Shown: positions 9,167 to 17,556 of the stretch, in pieces
Position numbering within the stretch: position 1 is the stretch's first letter
How the letters are laid out: each line of letters opens with the position of its first letter
Assembly (NCBI GenBank): GCA_947499305.1
Contig: CANMNN010000007.1
Location: 1 to 64,000 of the forward strand
Origin: an uncultured Arenicella sp.
GTDB taxonomy: Bacteria > Pseudomonadota > Gammaproteobacteria > Arenicellales > Arenicellaceae
Direction: 5' to 3'
Length of the DNA stretch: 64,000 nucleotides
Notes under the pieces: generated by a model
Told to the model about the DNA's origin: nothing
The model's input: only the letters and a program-made list of their open reading frames with translations
Databases searched by the model: none
Program-made: the position numbers and the translations under genes

Positions 9167-9232
9167 GGCCTGAATTTATTAAAATTCTGGCCTCTGATGG
9201 CTTGCCTAGTAAATGTTTGAAAAGGCAAGCCA
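9167..9232 (+). promoter_or_regulatory. Two adjacent inverted repeats in the glnK leader
   Basis: Repeat 1 (9167-9177/9182-9192) pairs GGCCTGAATTT with AAATTCTGGCC, one mismatch, four-base loop. Repeat 2 (9198-9207/9223-9232) pairs TGGCTTGCCT with AGGCAAGCCA perfectly across 15 bases. They lie between the monooxygenase stop and the glnK start. Neither has a following T-run. They may be operators or an RNA structure controlling glnK. Confidence 0.45.
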
Positions 9233-9237
9233 GTTAA

Positions 9238-9615
<378 letters not shown>

Positions 9616-9739
9616 CTCGATTGCCACTATTGGAGTGTTCTATTAGGGTGCTCGATAGGGTTAAATCTAATCGCTATATCGCGGATATTTATTGAAAAGC
9701 ATCTGCCATAAACAAATGATTTAAATTAGGAAAATTACA

Positions 9740-11020
9740 ATGAAATTACGTGCACTGCTAGCAACGGCGTTAGCGTTCACGGCCATGCCAATGTCGGCAA
9801 TGGCTGATCAACTCGATACAGGTGACACAGCCTGGATGTTGACCTCTTCAGCTCTGGTGCTGTTTATGCTACTACCAGGGCTGTCACTTTTTTACGCTGG
9901 TCTTGTTCGTACCAAGAACGTGTTATCTGTACTAATGCAATGTTTCACCATTGCTTGCGCTATGTCGCTGCTTTGGTTCGCGGTTGGATATAGTCTTGCA
10001 TTCAGTGGTGACGGCGCCTTGATCGGCAATCTAGACAAAGCATTCTTAAGCGGCGTTACCTTTGATTCAATGAGTGGAACTATCCCAGAATCAGTGTTTG
10101 TTGTCTTTCAAATGACCTTCATCATGATCACCCCAGCTCTCTTCGTGGGCGGTTTTTCTGAGCGTATGAATTTCGCTGCAATGTTGATTTTCTCTGTATT
10201 GTGGGGGCTAATCGTTTACGTACCGGTTACCCATTGGGTTTGGGGCGGCGGTTGGTTGGCTCAAAAAGGCCTGCTCGATTTCGCTGGCGGCACGGTTGTT
10301 CATGTGACCGCGGGTGTCAGCGCCTTGGTAGCGGCTTTGGTCATTGGCAATCGCAAAGGCTTCCCTGAGAAGCCGATGACGCCTCATAGCTTAACTTTGA
10401 CCGTTGTTGGTGCAGGTATGCTTTGGTTCGGTTGGTTTGGCTTTAATGGCGGTTCAGCCGTCGGCGCCAACGGTGGCGCAGGCATGGCGATGTTGGTAAC
10501 GCACCTTAGTGCGGCTGCAGGGTCTTTAGCTTGGATGACCATTGAGTGGATTCGTTTTAAAAAACCGAGCGTTCTTGGAATCGTTACCGGTATGGTCGCT
10601 GGCCTTGGAACCATCACACCAGCCTCTGGATTTGTTGGCCCGATAGGAGGCGTTGTTATTGGTCTTTGCGGCGGTACGGTTTGTTACTTCGCCACACAAA
10701 TGATTAAGAGTGGCTTTAAAATTGACGATTCTCTAGACGTTTTCCCAGTTCACGGTGTAGGTGGTGCTTTGGGTACGATTTTGGCAGCAGTGTTTGTTTC
10801 GGCCGCATACGGCGGCGCCGGTTATGCCGACGAAATGGGGCTCACTAGTCAGCTTGGTGTGCAAGTGCTAGGTGTTGTTGCTACCGGAGCTTACGCAGCG
10901 ATTGTATCGATTATTCTGTTGAAACTGATCGGCCTAGTCACTCAGTTGCGTGCCGATGAAGAAACAGAGCAACAAGGCTTAGACATAGTGCAGCATGGCG
11001 AAACAGGCTACAATATGTAA
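9740..11020 (+). CDS. amtB: Ammonium transporter Amt
   Basis: Inner-membrane ammonia/ammonium channel of 426 residues. A cleavable signal peptide ends near MAD-QLD, then about eleven membrane helices follow from DTAWMLTSSALVLFMLLPGL. The twin pore histidines are recognisable in GGTVVHVTAGVSALV and DVFPVHGVGGALGTIL, and the family signature PVTHWVWGGGWL is present. The C-terminal cytoplasmic tail is where GlnK docks. It is paired with glnK immediately upstream, so expression should rise under nitrogen limitation. I looked for a sigma-54 promoter with GG-N10-GC spacing before glnK and did not find a clean one. Confidence 0.96.
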   Translation: MKLRALLATALAFTAMPMSAMADQLDTGDTAWMLTSSALVLFMLLPGLSLFYAGLVRTKNVLSVLMQCFTIACAMSLLWFAVGYSLAFSGDGALIGNLDKAFLSGVTFDSMSGTIPESVFVVFQMTFIMITPALFVGGFSERMNFAAMLIFSVLWGLIVYVPVTHWVWGGGWLAQKGLLDFAGGTVVHVTAGVSALVAALVIGNRKGFPEKPMTPHSLTLTVVGAGMLWFGWFGFNGGSAVGANGGAGMAMLVTHLSAAAGSLAWMTIEWIRFKKPSVLGIVTGMVAGLGTITPASGFVGPIGGVVIGLCGGTVCYFATQMIKSGFKIDDSLDVFPVHGVGGALGTILAAVFVSAAYGGAGYADEMGLTSQLGVQVLGVVATGAYAAIVSIILLKLIGLVTQLRADEETEQQGLDIVQHGETGYNM

Positions 11021-11082
11021 GTCGATTTTGAGGCGGTTTTAGCCTCGTTATTAATTCGGCCGTTTTGTATCGGCCTGAGTAT

Positions 11083-11112
11083 GAGAGGTTGGCCTAGCCA
11101 GCCTCTTTTTTT
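11083..11112 (+). terminator. Rho-independent terminator after amtB
   Basis: A 10-bp stem AGAGGTTGGC/GCCAGCCTCT (one G-U pair) with loop CTA is followed by a run of seven T. It closes the glnK-amtB unit before the Sel1/SPOR gene. Confidence 0.88.
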
Positions 11113-11149
11113 GCCTGAACATTAGTTTAAAAGCACTGTGTAATTTAAT

Positions 11150-11932
11150 GTGAGCCTTACGGTATCAATGCTAAACAAAAAGCTAAGACAACTACCTATC
11201 TTAATCGCTTTCTCCGCGTTTGCGAGTCATGGATATGCAAGCCATTATCAAGATGGCTTGATTGCTTACCTCGACGGTAATTTCTCACTCGCTCAAAAGC
11301 ATTGGCTAAGTGGCGCCCAAAATAAAGATGCTAAATCGATGTTCAACTTAGGCTTGTTACACGAGCAAGGAAGGGTGAGCGGTGCAAGTATCGACAAAGC
11401 GACGAACTGGTTCTCCTTGGCTCATGATAATGGCTACCCGGCGGCGGCTTATCACATGGCTCAGAGAATGTTAGATCGAGGTGGTTCTGATGACGAGGCG
11501 CTTAATTTGATCAACAGCGCCGCCGAACTGGGCTATGCACCTGCTCGCCGTTACTTGGGTGTTTCTTTAGAAAGTGATGCGGGCAGTTTGGAGTCAGCAA
11601 CAAAATTGAACCCTAGTCAAGAACATTTGACGCGGACTGATGTGGGAGACTTAGCATGGATATCTCGCCAACCCTCTGGTAATTGGACAATCCAACTATT
11701 GGCATTTACTGATAAAAATAAAGTCGAAGCCTTTGTAGAGCAGCATGGCTTGGTAGCTGGAGCTGGTTATTACGCTGAAATGGTCGGTGGCGAAGTTTTC
11801 TACAAGCTGGTCTATGGCTCGTTTAATTCCAAGGACAAGGCTGATTTCGCTCGTCAAAACTTGAGTCCAAGCATGGCAGAGCATGGCCCTTGGCTACGCC
11901 AGTGGGCGAGCGTGCATAAAGCCTTGAAATGA
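11150..11932 (+). CDS. Secreted Sel1-repeat and SPOR-domain protein
   Basis: Likely periplasmic protein binding denuded septal peptidoglycan. The 260-residue product has a signal peptide ending near SHGYA-SHY. Two to three Sel1-like repeats follow at about residues 45-140, for example AKSMFNLGLLHEQGRVSG and APARRYLGVSL. A C-terminal SPOR domain spans about 173-250 (GNWTIQLLAFTDKNKVEAF, VFYKLVYGSFNSKDKADFA). A GTG at 11150 is taken as the start; an ATG at 11168 gives a tighter signal peptide and is equally acceptable. It precedes prfB, where recJ lies in many relatives. No enzyme motif is present. A cell-division or envelope role is inferred from SPOR. Confidence 0.82.
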   Translation: MSLTVSMLNKKLRQLPILIAFSAFASHGYASHYQDGLIAYLDGNFSLAQKHWLSGAQNKDAKSMFNLGLLHEQGRVSGASIDKATNWFSLAHDNGYPAAAYHMAQRMLDRGGSDDEALNLINSAAELGYAPARRYLGVSLESDAGSLESATKLNPSQEHLTRTDVGDLAWISRQPSGNWTIQLLAFTDKNKVEAFVEQHGLVAGAGYYAEMVGGEVFYKLVYGSFNSKDKADFARQNLSPSMAEHGPWLRQWASVHKALK

Positions 11933-11937
11933 TCAGT

Positions 11938-11973
11938 GCTAATACCTTTGTTCTATTGTTAGTAAGGTATTAG
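11938..11973. repeat. Perfect 10-bp inverted repeat, member of a GCTAATACCT repeat family
   Basis: CTAATACCTT at 11939-11948 pairs exactly with AAGGTATTAG at 11964-11973 across 15 bases. The right arm can alternatively fold on ATACC just downstream, giving two competing hairpins before prfB. The 10-mer GCTAATACCT recurs at 17372 and 49611, always outside genes. Confidence 0.55.
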
Positions 11974-12071
11974 ATACCTAGTTTATATCGTCGTTTTCAG
12001 GTATCTTTCGTGTCTGAAAATCGGTCCAGCATAACCTCCGAACAATATAACCCGTCTCAAAGCTAAGCATC

Positions 12072-13167
12072 ATGGAACTTAACCCTCTATTCGAACAAGT
12101 CAAAGACCTCGGTCAGCGCAGCGCGTTGCTCAGGGGGTATCTTTGACTACGATACCAAGGCTGAACGCTTAGAAGAGGTGATGCGGCAAATGGAAGACCC
12201 AAGTATTTGGGAAGACCAAGAATTCGCGCAGAAACTAGGGCAAGAAAAAGCCTCTTTAGAAAAAATCGTTGATACATTGCAGCGAGTTGAGAGTGGTGTA
12301 AGCGATTGCGCGGAAATGTTGGAGCTGGCGGCAGAAGAACAAGATCAAGACCTTGCCGACGAAGTTAGTGCTGACCTTGATACGCTTGAGGCCGATTTGG
12401 CGGTACTAGAGTTTCAGCGTATGTTTTCAGGCCCGATGGACGCCAATAATGCCTTTATTGATATTCAATCTGGCTCAGGTGGCACGGAAGCGCAAGACTG
12501 GGCGAATATGATTTTGCGCATGTATCTTCGCTGGGCAGATGCTCAGGGCTTCAAGGCCGACATTATCGAATTATCTGAGGGCGACGTGGCCGGAATCAAA
12601 AGTGCAACCGTTAAAATTGCGGGCGAATACGCTTTCGGCTTTCTACGAACCGAGACTGGGGTGCATCGCCTCGTGCGCAAGTCGCCGTTTGACTCAGGAA
12701 GCCGTCGACATACGTCATTTGCGTCCTTATTCGCTTACCCTGAGATTGATGACCGAGTTGAGGTCGACATAAACCCTGCTGATTTGCGCATTGATACATA
12801 CAGAGCGAGCGGCTCAGGTGGTCAACACGTCAATAAAACCGATTCAGCAGTGCGAATTACACATGAGCCAACTGGCATTGTCGTACAATGTCAAAGCGAC
12901 AGGTCACAACACCGTAATAAAGATTCGGCTATGTCGATGCTGAAGGCAAGACTCTACGAGCATGAGATGCAAAAGCGGCGATCTGACCAACAAGCTGTCG
13001 AAGACGAGAAATCTGATATCGGGTGGGGCTCGCAAATCAGGTCCTATGTACTCGACCAATCTCGAATTAAAGATCTACGAACCAGCGTTGAAACCGGTAA
13101 TACCCAAGCCGTGCTAGACGGTGATTTGAACCAGTTTATTGAAGCAAGCCTCAAACAAGGTTTGTAA
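12072..13167 (+). CDS. prfB: Peptide chain release factor 2, programmed +1 frameshift
   Basis: Recognises UGA and UAA stop codons and releases the nascent peptide. The gene starts at ATG 12072. Codon 25 is an in-frame TGA at 12144-12146, and translation continues in the +1 frame from GAC at 12145, giving 364 residues against 365 in E. coli. The stop-recognition tripeptide Ser-Pro-Phe (204-206) and catalytic Gly-Gly-Gln (249-251 in [10 protein letters not shown]) are intact. The residue at 245, just before the loop, is Ala, as in most bacteria other than E. coli K-12. Cellular RF2 autoregulates by controlling the frameshift. It is followed by lysS 92 bases downstream, the usual pair. Confidence 0.97.
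12132..12147 (+). promoter_or_regulatory. RF2 programmed frameshift signal
   Basis: An internal Shine-Dalgarno-like AGGGGG (12132-12137), then TAT, then the slippery codon CTT (12141-12143), stop TGA and a following C. This is the canonical arrangement: the ribosome slips +1 on CUU when RF2 is scarce. Confidence 0.96.
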
Positions 13168-13210
13168 GAAAATTGTTGGCATTTGGCGTTCTTTACGCAG
13201 GCCTAATAAT

Positions 13211-13256
13211 TTAACAAATACGAATTTAAGAAACACGAACTTTAGACAAATAGAAT
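13211..13256 (+). repeat. Degenerate 15-base triplicate in the lysS leader
   Basis: TTAACAAATACGAAT (13211), TTAAGAAACACGAAC (13226) and a looser third copy starting at 13241 lie end to end just before the lysS start codon. The first two match at 12 of 15 positions. It is probably a decayed tandem duplication. Confidence 0.45.
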
Positions 13257-13259
13257 ACC

Positions 13260-14777
13260 GTGAGCGATAACAATACACCTGATCAGCCTCAAGTTGATGA
13301 AAACGAACTAATCCGCCAACGTCGTGAAAAGCTTGATTCCTGGCGATCAGCGGGTCAAGCCTACCCGAATACGTTTAAGCCGAGTGATCTAGCCAGCGAC
13401 CTTATTGAAAAGTATTTGCCGCTCGAGAAAGAGAAGCTTGAGGAAATGGCTGTTGAAGTAGCCGTAGCAGGGCGATTAATGAGCCGCCGCATTATGGGCA
13501 AGGCTAGTTTCGCACATGTACAAGATCGCAGTGATCGTGTGCAAGTCTACGTTACTCGCGATGCTTTACCGGAGGGCTTTTACAACGAAGAGTTTAAGAA
13601 GTGGGATATCGGCGATATTGTCGGAGCTAAAGGTGTGTTGTTTAAAACTAATAAGGGCGAGTTGAGCGTCAAAGTGTCCCACATCGAGTTATTGGTGAAA
13701 TCCTTGCGTCCGCTGCCAGACAAGTTTAGTGGCCTGAAAGATAAGGAGACCTCCTATCGTCAACGCTATGTTGATTTGATTACTAACGAAGAGAGCCGCA
13801 AAGTTTTTACAACACGATCTAAAATAGTAAGTTTTATTCGTAACTTTTTGATTGAAAAAGAATTTTTAGAAGTCGAGACGCCCATGATGCAAGCCATACC
13901 TGGTGGAGCTGTGGCGAGGCCGTTTGTGACTCATCATAATGCTTTGGACATGAAGTTGTTCCTTCGCATTGCGCCAGAATTGTATTTAAAGCGCCTTGTT
14001 GTAGGTGGTTTTGAACGCGTTTTTGAGATCAATCGTAACTTTCGTAATGAGGGTTTGAGCACGCGGCATAACCCAGAATTCACCATGTTGGAATTCTACC
14101 TCGCGTACGCCGATTACAATGATTTGATGGACATCACTGAGGAGATGTTTAAAGGCATCGCACAGTCTGTCACGGAAAATGGTGTTGTAAGCTATCAAGG
14201 TCAAGACATTGATTTTAATAAACCTTTTAAGCGAATGACGGTTGCGGAGTCAATATTGCACTTCAATCCGAGCTTAAGCGATGTCGATTTGCAAGATCGT
14301 GCTACCTTAGTGGCTTATGCTGAGTCTTTAAAGGTTCAAATAAAAGATTCGTATGGGCTGGGTAAGGTGCAAATTGAAATCTTTGAGAAAACAGTTGAAG
14401 ATCGTTTGGCTGAGCCAACTTTTATTACTGCGTACCCAGTAGAAGTCTCTCCATTATCGAGACGTAATGATGAGGATGATTTTGTAACTGATCGCTTCGA
14501 GTTGTTTATTGCTGGTCGCGAAATTGCTAATGGATTCTCGGAACTCAATGACCCTGAAGATCAAGCAGAGCGCTTTCAAAATCAGGTAGCGGAAAAAGAC
14601 GCTGGCGACGATGAAGCTATGCATTTTGATGCTGACTATATCCGTGCTTTAGAGTATGGAATGCCTCCAACAGCGGGCGAGGGCATTGGTATTGATCGAA
14701 TGGTTATGTTGTTCACAGATAGCCCTTCGATTCGGGATGTATTACTTTTTCCTCATATGCGCCCCGAAGTCGACTAG
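13260..14777 (+). CDS. lysS: Lysyl-tRNA synthetase, class II
   Basis: Charges tRNA-Lys with lysine; cytoplasmic homodimer. The 505-residue product starts at GTG 13260. An N-terminal OB-fold anticodon-binding domain (about 60-160) is followed by the class II core. Motif 2 is seen in [18 protein letters not shown] near 265, and motif 3 in [13 protein letters not shown] near 470. The typical ending FPHMRPE is complete. The prfB-lysS order is conserved in Gammaproteobacteria. The gene continues toward lolC with a 44-base gap. Confidence 0.97.
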   Translation: MSDNNTPDQPQVDENELIRQRREKLDSWRSAGQAYPNTFKPSDLASDLIEKYLPLEKEKLEEMAVEVAVAGRLMSRRIMGKASFAHVQDRSDRVQVYVTRDALPEGFYNEEFKKWDIGDIVGAKGVLFKTNKGELSVKVSHIELLVKSLRPLPDKFSGLKDKETSYRQRYVDLITNEESRKVFTTRSKIVSFIRNFLIEKEFLEVETPMMQAIPGGAVARPFVTHHNALDMKLFLRIAPELYLKRLVVGGFERVFEINRNFRNEGLSTRHNPEFTMLEFYLAYADYNDLMDITEEMFKGIAQSVTENGVVSYQGQDIDFNKPFKRMTVAESILHFNPSLSDVDLQDRATLVAYAESLKVQIKDSYGLGKVQIEIFEKTVEDRLAEPTFITAYPVEVSPLSRRNDEDDFVTDRFELFIAGREIANGFSELNDPEDQAERFQNQVAEKDAGDDEAMHFDADYIRALEYGMPPTAGEGIGIDRMVMLFTDSPSIRDVLLFPHMRPEVD

Positions 14778-14821
14778 CTTTCTTTATAAAGAGTTATCTA
14801 ACCTATCTCTCCGGCGAAGGA

Positions 14822-16075
14822 ATGGCAAAAACTAACTTACCTCTGATGATTGGCTCGCGTTATTCGCGTGCCAAGCGTCGAAATGGATTTATCTCCTTTA
14901 TCTCTGCAATCTCGATACTCGGTGTCGCGATTGGAGTCTGGGTCCTGATATCGGTCATTTCAATAATGAACGGCTTCGGCAATGAATTGCGCGGCCGAAT
15001 TCTTGATGTGGCTCCTCATGTGACAGTTACTGGGCAGGGCAATCGGTTAAACGATTGGCAGGCGATAACTGATCAAATCGATAGTCAACCTGAGGTACTA
15101 GGACGTGCGCCTTATATTTATACTCAGGGTTTGATTACATTGGATGGTCAAGTCACCGGCTCGCTAGTCAAAGGCGTACTGCCTGAGGAAGAGCTCAAGG
15201 TTTCTGAAATTGCTAATCATATGGATGTTGGCAGCTTTGAAATGCTACAAAAAGGTCGCTATAACGTAGTGCTAGGCCGTGGACTAGCCAACAAAGTTGG
15301 TGCTGGCGTTGGCGATAAGGTTACTTTTATTTCTCCGCAAGGCCAATCTACTCCTGCTGGCTTAATGCCACGTCTGCGACGATTTACCGTTGTTGGAGTG
15401 TTCGGAGATATTGGGCCTGATGGCTTTGACAGCACTTTAGCCTACATACATATGGCAGATGCCGACAAACTGTACAAGTTTCGTGGTGCGGTCAGTGGTC
15501 TGCGTATTAAATTAGACGACCCCTTTCTAGCTCGCGAAGTAACTGCTGGTATCGCAGATAAACTTGAGTATCGTTTTTATGTAGATAATTGGACGACTCA
15601 ACATAAGAGCTTTTTTAGAGCTCTAGAATTTGAGCGTAGGATGGTCTTTATTGTTTTGTTTCTAATTGTCGCAATCGCTGCGTTTAATATTGTCTCGACT
15701 CTGATTATGGTGGTTACTGATAAGCGAGCTGATATAGCAATTCTAAGAACTCTTGGACTCTCTCCAGGCAAGGTCATGGGCATTTTCTTTGTCCAAGGCG
15801 TCACTTCCGGACTTATTGGCACGGTTGTAGGTGCTATAGCGGGTGTGCTAACAGCACTTAATTTGTCGACGATCATCGCTTTCATTGAGGGTATGGTGGG
15901 CCACGAAGTGCTGCCTGCAAGTGTTTATATTGTTACAGACTTTCCAGCAGAGCTGCGCTGGAATGATGTAATCATAGTGGTAAGTACGTCAGTCATTCTT
16001 TGTATGCTCGCAACGCTCTACCCAGCTTGGAGAGCCTCTAAAACCCAGCCAGCCGAAGCGCTGCGCTACGAATAA
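14822..16075 (+). CDS. lolC: LolC/LolE-family lipoprotein-releasing permease
   Basis: Inner-membrane subunit of the ABC transporter that extracts outer-membrane lipoproteins and hands them to LolA. The 417-residue product has one N-terminal helix (about 25-50; FISFISAISILGVAIGVWVL) followed by a large periplasmic domain. Three C-terminal helices come after this: about 277-300, 318-350 and 375-400. This is the MacB/LolE layout. The family motif FISAISILGVAIGV is clear. The ATPase lolD starts 12 bases downstream. No second permease follows, unlike the usual lolC-lolD-lolE, so this may be a single-permease (LolF-like) system. Confidence 0.92.
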   Translation: MAKTNLPLMIGSRYSRAKRRNGFISFISAISILGVAIGVWVLISVISIMNGFGNELRGRILDVAPHVTVTGQGNRLNDWQAITDQIDSQPEVLGRAPYIYTQGLITLDGQVTGSLVKGVLPEEELKVSEIANHMDVGSFEMLQKGRYNVVLGRGLANKVGAGVGDKVTFISPQGQSTPAGLMPRLRRFTVVGVFGDIGPDGFDSTLAYIHMADADKLYKFRGAVSGLRIKLDDPFLAREVTAGIADKLEYRFYVDNWTTQHKSFFRALEFERRMVFIVLFLIVAIAAFNIVSTLIMVVTDKRADIAILRTLGLSPGKVMGIFFVQGVTSGLIGTVVGAIAGVLTALNLSTIIAFIEGMVGHEVLPASVYIVTDFPAELRWNDVIIVVSTSVILCMLATLYPAWRASKTQPAEALRYE

Positions 16076-16087
16076 GGAGGTGAGAAT

Positions 16088-16771
16088 ATGAGTCAATCAG
16101 GAATTCTTCATTGCCAACAACTCGGTATGACCTATACCGAGGGGCCAAATGATGTTGAGGTACTTTCGAATATCAACCTTTCGATAGAGAAAGGTGAGCG
16201 TATCGCTATCGTTGGTGCATCAGGGTCTGGTAAGAGCACTTTGTTACACTTGCTAGGCGGGCTTGATTTGCCTAGCACGGGCTCCGTTTGGGTTGATGGT
16301 CAAGAGCTGTCTCGCATGTCTGATAAAAAGCGCGGCCTAATTCGCAACCAGTATCTTGGCTTTGTTTATCAATTTCATCATCTATTGCCCGAGTTCACTG
16401 CGGTCGAAAACGTTGCGATGCCATTATTGATACGCGGCGAAGATACTTCGCTAGCCAAAGCTAAAGCCTCTGAGCTCCTCGAGGAAATCGGATTGTCGCA
16501 TCGTCTTGAGCACAGGCCAGTTGAGCTTTCAGGTGGTGAGCGTCAGCGCGCGGCTATTGCCAGAGCATTGGTCACTGAGCCGAATGTAGTTCTTGCCGAC
16601 GAACCGACGGGTAACTTGGATGAAAATACGGCTCAGAGTGTTTTCGAAATGATGATGTCGCTAAACGAGCGTATTGGAACAGCCTTAGTAATGGTGACTC
16701 ATGATACCGGCTTAGCAAACAAAATGGATAAGCGATACCATTTGGAGCTAGGAACGCTCACTCAGAGTTAA
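16088..16771 (+). CDS. lolD: Lipoprotein-releasing ABC transporter ATPase LolD
   Basis: Cytoplasmic ATPase powering the LolC-type permease. The 227-residue product has Walker [10 protein letters not shown] (about 43-51), Q-loop [19 protein letters not shown] (the HHLLPEF block is typical of LolD), signature [15 protein letters not shown] near 142, and Walker [13 protein letters not shown]. It is preceded by a near-perfect Shine-Dalgarno, AAGGAGGTGA, so translation should be strong. It is the last plus-strand gene before a convergent DUF2062 gene 42 bases away. Confidence 0.95.
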   Translation: MSQSGILHCQQLGMTYTEGPNDVEVLSNINLSIEKGERIAIVGASGSGKSTLLHLLGGLDLPSTGSVWVDGQELSRMSDKKRGLIRNQYLGFVYQFHHLLPEFTAVENVAMPLLIRGEDTSLAKAKASELLEEIGLSHRLEHRPVELSGGERQRAAIARALVTEPNVVLADEPTGNLDENTAQSVFEMMMSLNERIGTALVMVTHDTGLANKMDKRYHLELGTLTQS

Positions 16772-16813
16772 GTGCAGAATGTTTAGGGCATGTAGTCGAG
16801 CGCAGATAAGGGG

Positions 16814-17344
16814 CTAATTCGTGCTTCCGGCGCGCTTACGTGCAAGTCTTAACCTTTGCCTGCGTTTCCATCGTTGGCGAACTTGAGAGCGCCATATAAA
16901 ACTGATGGTAAAGTGTGCAGACACGCTCAAAGTTATACCTACAATCAGGCAACCCAACCAGAGGGCAACATAGTGCCAGCCCAACTGAAATATCGTGATT
17001 TCTTGCAGAGATACAGGATTTATCTGCAATATCTTTGCGCCGAGCAAATAACAAGGAGTGTAAAGAGGAATCCAAGTAACCGGGTTTGAAATCCAAATTC
17101 CAGCAATTGCAAACGGCAGGTTCCCCCGCATCAGAGCGGCTAGAAAAATCGCAGGAACCATTTCAAATGGCATTGGAAGAAAGGCACAAAAGATTCCAAT
17201 TGCTACTCCCTTCGCTGTGCTCTGGCGATTGAAAGTCCAAAGCTCTTGTTGCTTAAGGCTGTCACCAAATATATGCAAATATCGATACTGTTGTATCTCT
17301 TTTACGGTTGGCAGATGCTTACGTAGATTCTTGAAAAACTTCAA
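16814..17344 (-). CDS. DUF2062 membrane protein
   Basis: Small inner-membrane protein of the DUF2062 family, function unknown. The 176-residue product has the family start LPTVKEIQQYRYLHIFGD and LWTFNRQSTAKGVAIGIFCAFLPMPFEM. Two to three membrane helices lie at about 50-85 and 125-150, with the loop GIWISNPVTWIPLYTPCYLLGA (residues about 80-102) between them and a basic C-terminal tail. The position between lolD and comEC is conserved in Pseudomonas, which supports the call. It is single and convergent with lolD. Confidence 0.88.
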   Translation of the reverse strand: MKFFKNLRKHLPTVKEIQQYRYLHIFGDSLKQQELWTFNRQSTAKGVAIGIFCAFLPMPFEMVPAIFLAALMRGNLPFAIAGIWISNPVTWIPLYTPCYLLGAKILQINPVSLQEITIFQLGWHYVALWLGCLIVGITLSVSAHFTISFIWRSQVRQRWKRRQRLRLARKRAGSTN

Positions 17345-17348
17345 TTAA

Positions 17349-17381
17349 GATCAGTGCTTTCGGCGGTTATGGCTAATACCT
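17349..17381. repeat. Dispersed intergenic repeat copy
   Basis: Contains GATCAGTGCT (17349-17358) and GCTAATACCT (17372-17381). Both 10-mers also occur just after the Sel1/SPOR gene at 11931-11947. The intervening GGTTATGGCTAA reappears at about 41665, right after the third sensor kinase. It looks like a decayed small repeat. Confidence 0.4.
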
Positions 17382-17556
17382 CTATTATATGCATTCCATG
17401 TGAGGAGTGTTATGATACTTCGCAGTTGAGGCATTAAAGTTGCTTAAAACTCGAGCTGAATTACAAGGAGTAAGACTCACTCGAAATTAGTGTTTGTGAC
17501 GCTCGCGCGTAAACAAATATATCCAAGACTGAATCAAGCACATAGGGAGATGTTGC

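Noticed and set aside
12178-13167. prfB read as a truncated or frameshifted pseudogene
   Set aside because: The upstream 24 codons, the slippery CTT-TGA-C and the internal Shine-Dalgarno match the known programmed frameshift, and the joined product has normal length and all motifs.
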